DNA of 9,939 nt from Xanthomarina sp035306705 (GTDB lineage: Bacteria > Bacteroidota > Bacteroidia > Flavobacteriales > Flavobacteriaceae), in contig NZ_DATGNO010000010.1 in NCBI RefSeq assembly GCF_035306705.1, forward strand, positions 1 through 9,939, in the 5' to 3' direction. Of the stretch, positions 1 through 5,965 are shown in pieces (position 1 is the stretch's first letter; each line of letters opens with the position of its first letter). The notes beneath the pieces are model-generated. The model saw only the letters and a program-made list of their open reading frames with translations, ran no database searches and had not been told where the DNA came from. Made by a program: the position numbers and the translations under genes.

Positions 1-4
1 GATG

Positions 5-12
5 CAAAGATA
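5..12 (-). promoter_or_regulatory. Candidate -7 promoter box for a gene beyond the left edge
   Basis: Read on the minus strand this is TATCTTTG followed by CATC, an exact match to the Bacteroidota -7 consensus TAnnTTTG. Transcription would leave the window on the left, so the next gene there probably starts within a few tens of bases outside. No clear -33 TTTG is visible at the usual distance. The call rests on the box and on the lack of any open frame between it and the gene ending at 115. Confidence 0.5.
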
Positions 13-36
13 CTACTTAAAGAAGAAAACCATTTG

Positions 37-50
37 TTTCGCTCGCGAAA
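37..50. repeat. Short GC-rich inverted repeat
   Basis: TTTCGC and GCGAAA flank a 2-base loop. It stands out as GC-rich in an AT-rich spacer, about 25 bp upstream of the -7 box that points left and about 65 bp beyond the stop of the minus-strand oxidoreductase. It could be a regulatory palindrome of the left-hand gene or a weak end structure for the oxidoreductase. No T-run follows it on the minus strand, so an intrinsic terminator is unlikely. Confidence 0.3.
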
Positions 51-114
51 GCCTTTTAAAAATTTCAGATAATTCAGCATTTTTAATGGGTGAAAACCGA
101 ATTCCCGAAAAAAA

Positions 115-1062
115 CTATTGAATCAGTTTATCAATAATCCCCCGAGTAGGCAATATGGCATGAGTATGTTCAATACTTGGTCCCGCAACCCATACCGTTT
201 TGTAAGTTGCTTGAGTAGCTGCTTTGGTTGTGGCATTCATTCCTATAGAAAAACGAATCATTTTTACCCATTTTTTAAGTTTTTTATTCTTGTTTAAAAC
301 AGATTCCAACCAAGATTCCTTAGTGCCAATTTTTTGTACATAAGGCGTATTGATTACTGTGCATGGTGTTCCAGAAATACGTTGTGTCATTACAATATCC
401 TTGGCTCCATAATCCACGCAAGCTTGTTTGTATTCTTCGGTGACATGGGCTTCAATGGAAGCAATAAACGGACTTCCCACAGAAACTCCTGCAGCCCCAT
501 AACTTAACATCTCATCAATATCTGCTTTGCGTCCTACGCCTCCTGCCGATATAACTGGAATGGAAATATTTTTAGTTAAAAGTTCTATTAAGTCCTTTGG
601 CGTATATTCGCCTCTATGTCCACCAGCTTCATTGTTTACAGCTATGGCCGCATCAGCACCTAGTTCTTCAACTTTTTTTGCGAATTTTAAATCCGTAACA
701 TCACAAAACACTTTAATTCCAACAGCATGTGCCTGGTTAATGGTTTCTTCGGGACTTCCTAAAGACGTAATAATGAAATCGCAACCTTCTTCGCACAAGA
801 CGCGAAGTTGCTCTTTATATTTTAAATTGGACTTGTTTACAATAAGATTAAACCCGAAGGATCCTCCCGCCACTTTCGCCATTTTCAATTCTTTAATGGC
901 TGCACGTAAATCGTCCAAAGTTCTGTAGTTTAACGCCGGGATACATCCTGCAATACCACCTTTCATAGCTTCAATAACCATGGCTGTGTTAGAAACCAGA
1001 AACATGGGAGCTTGAATAATAGGATATTTTATGTTTAAAAGTTGGGTAAGTTTGGTTTGCAT
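115..1062 (-). CDS. Nitronate monooxygenase family FMN-dependent oxidoreductase
   Basis: A 315-residue TIM-barrel flavoprotein of the nitronate monooxygenase (2-nitropropane dioxygenase) family, probably cytoplasmic. Visible motifs are QAPM (residues 17-20) at the end of the first strand, an AGGHRG segment (146-151) whose His149 matches the conserved active-site His of class I enzymes, SAGGVG (172-177), and a GAAGVSVGSPF phosphate-binding stretch (189-199). Family members oxidise alkyl nitronates such as propionate 3-nitronate with O2. Some relatives are instead NAD(P)H:quinone reductases or enoyl-ACP reductases (FabK), so the substrate is not fixed by sequence. Length is normal and the frame is intact. 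The ATG at 1062 is the only start before the QAPM strand, and a TATATTTG box lies 40 bp upstream. The gene stands alone, with no neighbour pointing to a pathway. Confidence 0.85.
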   Translation of the reverse strand: MQTKLTQLLNIKYPIIQAPMFLVSNTAMVIEAMKGGIAGCIPALNYRTLDDLRAAIKELKMAKVAGGSFGFNLIVNKSNLKYKEQLRVLCEEGCDFIITSLGSPEETINQAHAVGIKVFCDVTDLKFAKKVEELGADAAIAVNNEAGGHRGEYTPKDLIELLTKNISIPVISAGGVGRKADIDEMLSYGAAGVSVGSPFIASIEAHVTEEYKQACVDYGAKDIVMTQRISGTPCTVINTPYVQKIGTKESWLESVLNKNKKLKKWVKMIRFSIGMNATTKAATQATYKTVWVAGPSIEHTHAILPTRGIIDKLIQ

Positions 1063-1101
1063 ATAAAGTATTGTTTGATGTAGATTAAGAAACTTGACTC
1101 A

Positions 1102-1109
1102 CAAATATA
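1102..1109 (-). promoter_or_regulatory. -7 promoter box of the nitronate monooxygenase-like gene
   Basis: On the minus strand this reads TATATTTG, an exact TAnnTTTG match, 40 bp upstream of the ATG at 1062. A partial -33 element (TTTAC, 1135-1131) lies 21 bp further upstream. The predicted transcript start is about 1095, giving a short leader of about 30 nt. Confidence 0.55.
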
Positions 1110-1118
1110 CAAAAATAG

Positions 1119-1130
1119 TATGCGCGCATA
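1119..1130. promoter_or_regulatory. Perfect 12-bp palindrome in the promoter spacer
   Basis: TATGCGCGCATA is a perfect palindrome with a GCGCGC core in very AT-rich DNA. It lies between the -7 box and the partial -33 element of the minus-strand oxidoreductase gene, where a bound dimeric regulator would block or remodel RNA polymerase. Operator function is inferred only from symmetry and position. Confidence 0.35.
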
Positions 1131-1170
1131 GTAAATTTAAATAGAACTTTTTGTTAGTCATTATTCACTT

Positions 1171-1208
1171 GTCTTAAATCACTTTCAAATTCATTAAACC
1201 GTCTTAAA
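1171..1208. repeat. Direct repeat GTCTTAAA x2 in the 1063-1408 spacer
   Basis: GTCTTAAA occurs at 1171-1178 and 1201-1208, exactly 30 bp apart or about three helical turns, with a weaker TCTTAA at 1224-1229. They lie in the 346-bp gene-free stretch between the divergent oxidoreductase and PepSY-like genes. Phased spacing is what a regulator binding one face of the helix would need, but AT-rich DNA gives such repeats by chance fairly often. I saw no clear TAnnTTTG box for the downstream gene and no convincing small ORF in this stretch. Confidence 0.3.
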
Positions 1209-1308
1209 CTTTTCATAAATTATTCTTAATGACGCATTTACGGAAATAAATAAATATTAATTTTATTTGTAATTTTAAATGATTCAATAAACCAACCACT
1301 ATTTCATG

Positions 1309-1359
1309 AATCAAAAACCAAAAAATGAATAGGACATCAAGTTATTAAATCAAAAACCA
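1309..1359. repeat. 12-bp direct repeat upstream of the PepSY-like gene
   Basis: AATCAAAAACCA is present exactly at 1309-1320 and 1348-1359, with 27 bp between the copies. The second copy ends 49 bp before the ATG at 1409. The first overlaps an 8-codon ATG frame (1306-1332) that I do not regard as a gene. It may be a repeated regulator or mRNA-binding site, or slippage-derived sequence. Confidence 0.35.
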
Positions 1360-1408
1360 TCTTTAAAATTAGATTTTTTTTAATTAACCCTTTAAAATTT
1401 CTAAGATT

Positions 1409-1945
1409 ATGAAAACAATTTGTATTGGCTTACTTTTTTTAGGATTTGCCAACCTAAGTTTCTCTCAAGCAGACAAAGAGATAGTAGAAGTGCAACTGGC
1501 TAGTGTGGTTATTTCTTCTCCAAGCAATCCATCAAGCCTGAATTATTTGAATGCGGTTTACAGCGAGGATATTCCAGAAGAAGCGGTAATCCTTGAGAAC
1601 ATAGCTGCTAGATTTAAAATTACTGAATCTCCAGTTTTTGACAGTCAATTTGAAGCCTATGAAGTTATCTTTAAAGATGTATCTACTAATGGAGGACAAA
1701 TAGTCATTACTTATAACAACGATGGTCAAATATTAAAATCTGTTGAAAGATATAACGATGTGGTCCTTCCTGCTGCTGTAAGAAATGCCGTTTATAAAGA
1801 ATATCCTGGTTGGATGATAGATAGCGATAAGTATCTAGTTACTTATTACCATAAGGAAGATGCCAAAAAAGCATACAAATTAAAAATTAAAAAAGAGGAT
1901 AACAAAAAGGTAATAAAAGTTAGTATCAATGGGGATATCCTTTAA
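1409..1945 (+). CDS. Exported PepSY-like small protein, function unknown
   Basis: A 178-residue protein with a signal peptide: Lys2, a hydrophobic core (about residues 4-16), and a probable cut after SFS19 before Gln20, leaving a mature protein of about 160 residues in the periplasm or on the surface. There is no lipobox Cys. The C-terminal half resembles flavobacterial PepSY-like proteins (beta-lactamase-inhibitor-like fold): a YNNDGQIL strand-turn (102-109), LPAAVRNAVYKEYPGW (120-135), then YLVTYY, a KAYKLKI strand and a final KVSINGDIL strand. From memory, relatives are sometimes labelled nicotinate-nucleotide adenylyltransferase in databases. Nothing here supports that, since the nucleotidyltransferase HxGH motif is absent. 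No partner gene is adjacent. The 340-bp repeat-containing upstream region hints at regulation, and a strong terminator follows at 2044-2088. Confidence 0.75.
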   Translation: MKTICIGLLFLGFANLSFSQADKEIVEVQLASVVISSPSNPSSLNYLNAVYSEDIPEEAVILENIAARFKITESPVFDSQFEAYEVIFKDVSTNGGQIVITYNNDGQILKSVERYNDVVLPAAVRNAVYKEYPGWMIDSDKYLVTYYHKEDAKKAYKLKIKKEDNKKVIKVSINGDIL

Positions 1946-2043
1946 AAATCATGAATAATTGCTAGCTGCGTGTTATTTTTAATCGATATTTTTATTTTCC
2001 TTTCAAACCTAGAGGCAGACTGGTAATTAACTATTCTTTTAAT

Positions 2044-2088
2044 AAAACGCAATCACTCTTAATAGATATTGGGTGATTGCGTTTTTTT
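2044..2088 (+). terminator. Terminator, bidirectional, shared by two convergent genes
   Basis: A perfect 13-bp stem pairs AAAACGCAATCAC (2044-2056) with GTGATTGCGTTTT (2073-2085), and the T-run extends to 2088. The minus-strand reading also ends in TTTTATT. It lies between the convergent PepSY-like gene (ends 1945) and M28 peptidase gene (ends 2129) and could serve both. The loop can form an inner stem of its own (2058-2064 with 2067-2073, partly G-T pairs), as in the related element at 3771-3812. Confidence 0.85.
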
Positions 2089-2128
2089 ATTATATAAATT
2101 TAAAATAGGCCATTTTCACTTTAGGTTC

Positions 2129-3661
2129 TTATAAAACCTTTCTAGGCACTTTTTCTTTATTTTCTGAAAGTGAATAAATGGTCCAAGCCATAATAACAGC
2201 GTTTTTTATAACATCCTGCTCTGGAACATATTCCAACAAATCCAATTGGGTATGATGTGTTACAGAATAATAATCTAGTGGATCCTGAATAAATTGAAAG
2301 GAAGGAATGTTGTAATGATCAAAAGTTTCATGATCTGTGGACAACGTGTTTTCAATAGTTAAAACGCCTTCAGTAACATCTGGAATAGAGGAAAACACCT
2401 CTTTTAATACTGGTTTTGCAAACGCATTGTTTTGAAGATATAATCCTCTAATAGCTCCTGCGCCATTATCTAAATTTAAATAGACAGATACTTTGGTCGA
2501 TTCTAAATTTGGCTTTTCATCCAATCTGCCGTAATGCTTTTTAGCAAATGCAGCCGATCCTAAAAAAGCTTGCTCCTCGCCTCCCCAAAGTCCTATTTTT
2601 ATGGTTCTTTTAGGTTTGTATCCTATATTTTTCAGAATTCTTAAAGCTTCTACCAAAACAATAGAATTTGCGCCATTATCTGTAGCGCCAGTTCCCGAAT
2701 GCCAAGAATCGAAATGGGCACCAACCAAAATGGTTTCTGACTTTAATTTTTTATCGGTTCCGGTTAATTCTGCAATAATATTCACATTGTTTTCTGGTTT
2801 TGAATAAAAGGAAGTTTCTAGGTTTAAACGAATTTTTGGAGTCACGTCCAATGCGATCATTCTGGCCAGTCTGCCAAAATGTTCAGGCATAATGGTAAAG
2901 TAAGGTAGAGGTTTTAATTGCCCATTTTTATAAAAATAAGTGCCATCTGGATGCAAAACACCTAAATACATAGAGCGGGAAGTTAACACCGCCAAAGCAC
3001 CTTCTGCCTCTATAAACTTAAGAAATCCTTCTTCCCTAACATCACTTGTTTCCCATGATTCAAATAATTCAGGTAAAGGAGTTTGCTCCTCCTCGGCTGA
3101 AGCTTGTTTTGCCATCTTATTTAAATCTTCATCGTTATATCTTTGAAAAAGTGTGTCGGTTAAAGACTTTTTAGTTGGGATAGGGCCTAATAAAATAATT
3201 TTATCTTTTAATTTTCCGGAAAACTGAAGCTTTAAGGAATCTAAGTGTTTATATCCTTTAATATGAACGACTTCTCCGGTAACAAGACCTTCGGTACTTT
3301 TTGACATGGCTAATGGGTATGCAGAAATTTGCATGTAGTTTGGAGAAACCATTTCCACATGAAAACTTTCCAAACTCCAGCCTCGACAATCGTCGCAATA
3401 GGATTCAAAATGCACATTTTGCAATCCTAGGGATGTCATTTTATCCGACATCCAAGTGGCTGCTGCCAAATACTCGTTGGAGCCTGTTAAACGTTGGCCA
3501 TATACATCTGTTAATTCGCCCAACATGGACATGGCTTGGGAGTTTTCAAAGCCTTCGGTTTTAATTTTTTCCAACATCACATCTGTACTTACAGATTGTG
3601 AATGGCCATTAAATAAGAATCCTATAAAAAGTAGGCAAATGAGGGAGAATTTTAATTTCAT
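2129..3661 (-). CDS. Secreted M28 family zinc metallopeptidase
   Basis: A 510-residue exported peptidase of family M28, the group of aminopeptidases and glutamate carboxypeptidase-like enzymes (similar in layout to plasma glutamate carboxypeptidase). The signal peptide covers about residues 1-21 (KLK, hydrophobic core, NGHS-Q). Residues of about 115-285 form an inserted PA-like region. The catalytic domain shows the di-zinc set: HFD (His316, Asp318), TDNGAN with bridging Asp328, GGEE with the catalytic and ligand pair Glu362/Glu363, NLDNG with Asp398, and HHT with His469/470. All key residues are present, so the enzyme should be active. It lacks a type IX sorting tail, so it is probably periplasmic or released. 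The likely role is trimming of imported or environmental peptides; substrate preference is not visible. It appears monocistronic, flanked on both sides by related terminator elements. Confidence 0.88.
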   Translation of the reverse strand: MKLKFSLICLLFIGFLFNGHSQSVSTDVMLEKIKTEGFENSQAMSMLGELTDVYGQRLTGSNEYLAAATWMSDKMTSLGLQNVHFESYCDDCRGWSLESFHVEMVSPNYMQISAYPLAMSKSTEGLVTGEVVHIKGYKHLDSLKLQFSGKLKDKIILLGPIPTKKSLTDTLFQRYNDEDLNKMAKQASAEEEQTPLPELFESWETSDVREEGFLKFIEAEGALAVLTSRSMYLGVLHPDGTYFYKNGQLKPLPYFTIMPEHFGRLARMIALDVTPKIRLNLETSFYSKPENNVNIIAELTGTDKKLKSETILVGAHFDSWHSGTGATDNGANSIVLVEALRILKNIGYKPKRTIKIGLWGGEEQAFLGSAAFAKKHYGRLDEKPNLESTKVSVYLNLDNGAGAIRGLYLQNNAFAKPVLKEVFSSIPDVTEGVLTIENTLSTDHETFDHYNIPSFQFIQDPLDYYSVTHHTQLDLLEYVPEQDVIKNAVIMAWTIYSLSENKEKVPRKVL

Positions 3662-3766
3662 GAGTAAGGGTTTTAAAAAATAAGTATGGATTTAAAAATT
3701 TAATTGTCGAATGTAGGGAAGAAAAGAGATTTTACTAAGTTTTGTTGGTAAATTATTCTTTTCAAT

Positions 3767-3812
3767 AAAAAAAACGCAATCAACCCCGATAGTTATCGGG
3801 AGATTGCGTTTG
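3767..3812 (-). terminator. dnaK terminator with a nested palindrome
   Basis: On the minus strand a stem of about 10-11 bp (GATTGCGTTT at 3802-3811 with AAACGCAATC at 3772-3781) is followed by eight T (complement of 3767-3774). Within the loop is a second perfect stem, CCCGATA (3785-3791) with TATCGGG (3794-3800), around a 2-base loop. It lies about 30 bp beyond the dnaK stop and before the M28 gene, so it ends the dnaK transcript. It aligns with the terminator at 2044-2088 at 33 of 41 positions. Confidence 0.85.
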
Positions 3813-3818
3813 TTTGAG

Positions 3819-3838
3819 ATTCTTGCCTTCGCAGGAAT
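3819..3838. repeat. Palindrome abutting the dnaK stop codon
   Basis: ATTCTTGC and GCAGGAAT pair over 8 bp, with one G-T pair, around a CTTC loop. It ends 3 bp from the dnaK stop codon. From memory it resembles the ATTCCTGC-CTTC-GCAGGAAT palindrome that is scattered through many flavobacterial genomes, here with one decayed base. In the mRNA it would place a hairpin directly after the dnaK stop, next to the terminator proper. Confidence 0.5.
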
Positions 3839-3841
3839 TTA

Positions 3842-5749
3842 TTACTTAACTTCCTCGAAATCTACGTCTTCTACGTCGCTTTCTTGGTTAGTATCGCCTC
3901 CAGTATTTGCATCTGGTCCTGCTTCTGGTCCACCTTGTTGTCCATCAGCTTGCGCTTTGTACATTTCTTCGCTAGCTACTTTCCAAGCTTCGTTGATTTT
4001 CTCTAAAGCTGGATCGATAACTGCAATATCTTTAGTTTCGTAAGCTTTTTTCAATTCTTCAAGTGCTTCCTCAATTGGTTTCTTTTTATCATCAGATAAT
4101 TTATCACCAAATTCTGTTAGCTGACTTTCAGTTTGGAAAATCATGGCGTCGGCTGCATTTAATTTTTCAGCTCTTTCCTTAGCAATTTTATCAGCTTCAG
4201 CATTTGCTTCAGCATCAGCTTTCATTTTTTTGATTTCATCTTCAGTTAAACCAGAAGACGCTTCAATTCTAATGTCTTGTGTTTTTCCTGTTGCTTTGTC
4301 TCCTGCTGTTACATGGATAATTCCGTTCGCATCAATATCGAAAGTTACTTCAATTTGAGGTGTTCCTCTTTTTGCTGGTGGAATTCCGTCTAAATGGAAA
4401 CGTCCAATAGTTTTATTGTCGGCTGCCATAGCTCTTTCTCCTTGTAGTACATGTATTTCAACAGATGGCTGATTGTCTGCAGCTGTAGAGAACACTTGAC
4501 TTTTCTTTGTAGGAATAGTTGTGTTTGCCTCAATAAGCTTCGTCATAACATTCCCCATAGTTTCAATACCTAAAGATAAAGGTGTTACGTCCAATAGTAA
4601 AACATCTTTTACATCTCCAGATAATACACCTCCTTGGATTCCTGCTCCTAAAGATACCACCTCATCTGGGTTTACACCTTTACTTGGAGATTTTCCAAAG
4701 AACTTTTCTACAGCCTCTTGTACGGCTGGAATACGTGTAGAACCACCTACTAAAATAACTTGGTCGATATCGCTTTTAGATAAACCAGCGGCTTTTAAAG
4801 CAGATTCGCAAGGCGCAATGGTACGTTTTACTAAATCGTCTATTAATTGCTCGAATTTAGCACGAGTTAACGTACGCACCAAGTGTTTTGGTCCTGAAGC
4901 AGTAGCTGTAACATATGGTAAATTGATTTCTGTTTGAGGTGCAGAAGATAATTCAATCTTCGCTTTCTCAGCAGCTTCTTTTAAACGTTGTAAAGCCATT
5001 GGGTCTAAACGTAAGTCGATGTCTTCTTCAGATTTAAACTCGCTAGCCAACCAATCAATTACTTTTTGATCTACGTCGTCACCACCTAAATGTGTATCTC
5101 CTTCAGTTGAAAGTACTTCAAAAACGCCATCTCCCAATTCTAGGATAGAAACGTCATGTGTTCCTCCACCAAAATCGAATACAACGATTTTTTGGTCGGT
5201 TCCTTTTTTGTCCAAACCATAAGCCAAAGCTGCTGCTGTAGGTTCGTTAATAATTCTTCTTACTTTTAAACCAGCAATCTCTCCAGCTTCTTTAGTTGCT
5301 TGACGCTGACTGTCATTAAAATAAGCAGGTACTGTAATAACAGCTTCTGTAACTGTTTGTCCTAAATAATCTTCGGCTGTTTTCTTCATTTTTTGAAGAA
5401 TCATAGCTGATAATTCTTGTGGAGTGTATAGACGCCCATCGATATCTACTCTAGGGGTATCATTATCACCTTTCACAACTTTGTATGGTACACGCCCTGC
5501 TTCTGTATTAGATTCAGAATATTTGTTCCCCATAAAACGCTTAATAGAAGAAACCGTTTTTGTAGGGTTTGTTACTGCCTGACGTTTTGCAGGATCACCA
5601 ACTTTAATTTCGCCTCCTTCAACAAAAGCAATTACTGATGGTGTTGTACGTTTTCCTTCGGCATTAGGTATTATAACAGGCTCATTCCCTTCCATAACAG
5701 AAACACATGAGTTTGTTGTTCCTAAATCGATTCCAATAATTTTACTCAT
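3842..5749 (-). CDS. dnaK: Molecular chaperone DnaK (Hsp70)
   Basis: A full-length 635-residue Hsp70. The nucleotide-binding domain has GIDLGTTNS (residues 6-14), the second signature FDFGGGTHDVSILE (191-204) and the third VILVGGSTRIPAVQE (331-345). The linker DVLLLDVTP (382-390) leads to the substrate-binding beta domain. The helical lid (about 500-598) is followed by a Gly/Gln-rich segment and an acidic tail ending VEDVDFEEVK. In the cytoplasm it folds and refolds client proteins in an ATP cycle driven by DnaJ and GrpE, neither of which is encoded here; dnaK stands alone. The start at 5749 begins directly with MSKIIGIDLGTTNS. It is transcribed divergently from sdaA. The upstream region lacks a CIRCE element but has a sigma-54-like box and an inverted repeat. 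Two adjacent hairpins follow the stop. Confidence 0.98.
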   Translation of the reverse strand: MSKIIGIDLGTTNSCVSVMEGNEPVIIPNAEGKRTTPSVIAFVEGGEIKVGDPAKRQAVTNPTKTVSSIKRFMGNKYSESNTEAGRVPYKVVKGDNDTPRVDIDGRLYTPQELSAMILQKMKKTAEDYLGQTVTEAVITVPAYFNDSQRQATKEAGEIAGLKVRRIINEPTAAALAYGLDKKGTDQKIVVFDFGGGTHDVSILELGDGVFEVLSTEGDTHLGGDDVDQKVIDWLASEFKSEEDIDLRLDPMALQRLKEAAEKAKIELSSAPQTEINLPYVTATASGPKHLVRTLTRAKFEQLIDDLVKRTIAPCESALKAAGLSKSDIDQVILVGGSTRIPAVQEAVEKFFGKSPSKGVNPDEVVSLGAGIQGGVLSGDVKDVLLLDVTPLSLGIETMGNVMTKLIEANTTIPTKKSQVFSTAADNQPSVEIHVLQGERAMAADNKTIGRFHLDGIPPAKRGTPQIEVTFDIDANGIIHVTAGDKATGKTQDIRIEASSGLTEDEIKKMKADAEANAEADKIAKERAEKLNAADAMIFQTESQLTEFGDKLSDDKKKPIEEALEELKKAYETKDIAVIDPALEKINEAWKVASEEMYKAQADGQQGGPEAGPDANTGGDTNQESDVEDVDFEEVK

Positions 5750-5838
5750 AATCTTATTTTGTTTTTATTTGTCCGGACCTATTTGTATAAAATAGATTTA
5801 CGGAAATCTTGTATTCATTTTAGTTTCGCTTTGTATAA

Positions 5839-5854
5839 GTCAATGATTGTGCCA
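5839..5854 (-). promoter_or_regulatory. Candidate sigma-54-like promoter of dnaK
   Basis: The minus strand reads TGGCACAATCATTGAC. This matches the sigma-54 consensus TGGCAC-N5-TTGC except that the -12 GC is GA; the GG-to-G spacing is the standard 10 bp. The predicted transcript start is near 5829, giving a leader of about 80 nt. No exact TAnnTTTG box reading towards dnaK is visible in this spacer, which favours an alternative sigma factor. Use of sigma-54 here is an inference. Confidence 0.4.
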
Positions 5855-5866
5855 TGCCAAAAAATA

Positions 5867-5879
5867 TGACAGGATGTCA
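5867..5879. promoter_or_regulatory. TGACA-N3-TGTCA inverted repeat between dnaK and sdaA
   Basis: TGACA (5867-5871) and TGTCA (5875-5879) form a perfect 5-bp inverted repeat with a 3-bp spacer. It lies about 12 bp upstream of the TGGCAC box of dnaK and 54 bp before the -7 box of sdaA. This would suit a dimeric regulator acting on dnaK, on sdaA, or on both. The regulator is unknown. Confidence 0.4.
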
Positions 5880-5932
5880 CTTTTTAATAGGAAACTTTGT
5901 TTTATTTCTGATATAAAGTGACTAAATCTCTA

Positions 5933-5940
5933 TATCTTTG
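5933..5940 (+). promoter_or_regulatory. -7 promoter box of sdaA
   Basis: TATCTTTG is an exact TAnnTTTG match, 26-33 bp before the ATG at 5966. A good -33 TTTG at the normal spacing is not seen (TTTG at 5896-5899 is too far). The box decides the start codon: transcription would begin near 5947, downstream of the ATG at 5918, so that upstream ATG cannot be used from this promoter. Confidence 0.6.
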
Positions 5941-5965
5941 TAGGTACTGTAAAAAGAATATTATG

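Noticed and set aside
527..928. 133-residue plus-strand frame
   Set aside because: Antisense shadow of the nitronate monooxygenase-like gene; low-complexity Ser/Pro composition.
1306..1332. 8-codon leader peptide frame upstream of the PepSY-like gene
   Set aside because: No attenuator structure after it and composition expected of A-rich DNA; it only overlaps the direct repeat.
2601..3683. Four plus-strand frames opposite the M28 gene
   Set aside because: Antisense shadows; the minus-strand frame has a signal peptide and all zinc ligands.
4521..4937. 138-residue plus-strand frame, and the similar frames at 3804-4043 and 4143-4358
   Set aside because: Antisense shadows of dnaK, which is complete and strongly conserved.
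5771..5778. GTCCGGAC palindrome in the dnaK leader
   Set aside because: Only 8 bp with no extension; not enough to call an operator.
5750..5917. CIRCE operator upstream of dnaK
   Set aside because: No TTAGCACTC-N9-GAGTGCTAA sequence is present. The inverted repeats seen (TGACA/TGTCA, AGATTT/AAATCT, GTCCGGAC) are different.
5918..5962. N-terminal extension of SdaA from the upstream ATG
   Set aside because: It overlaps a perfect -7 promoter box and encodes residues unlike the family; it would not be transcribed from that promoter.
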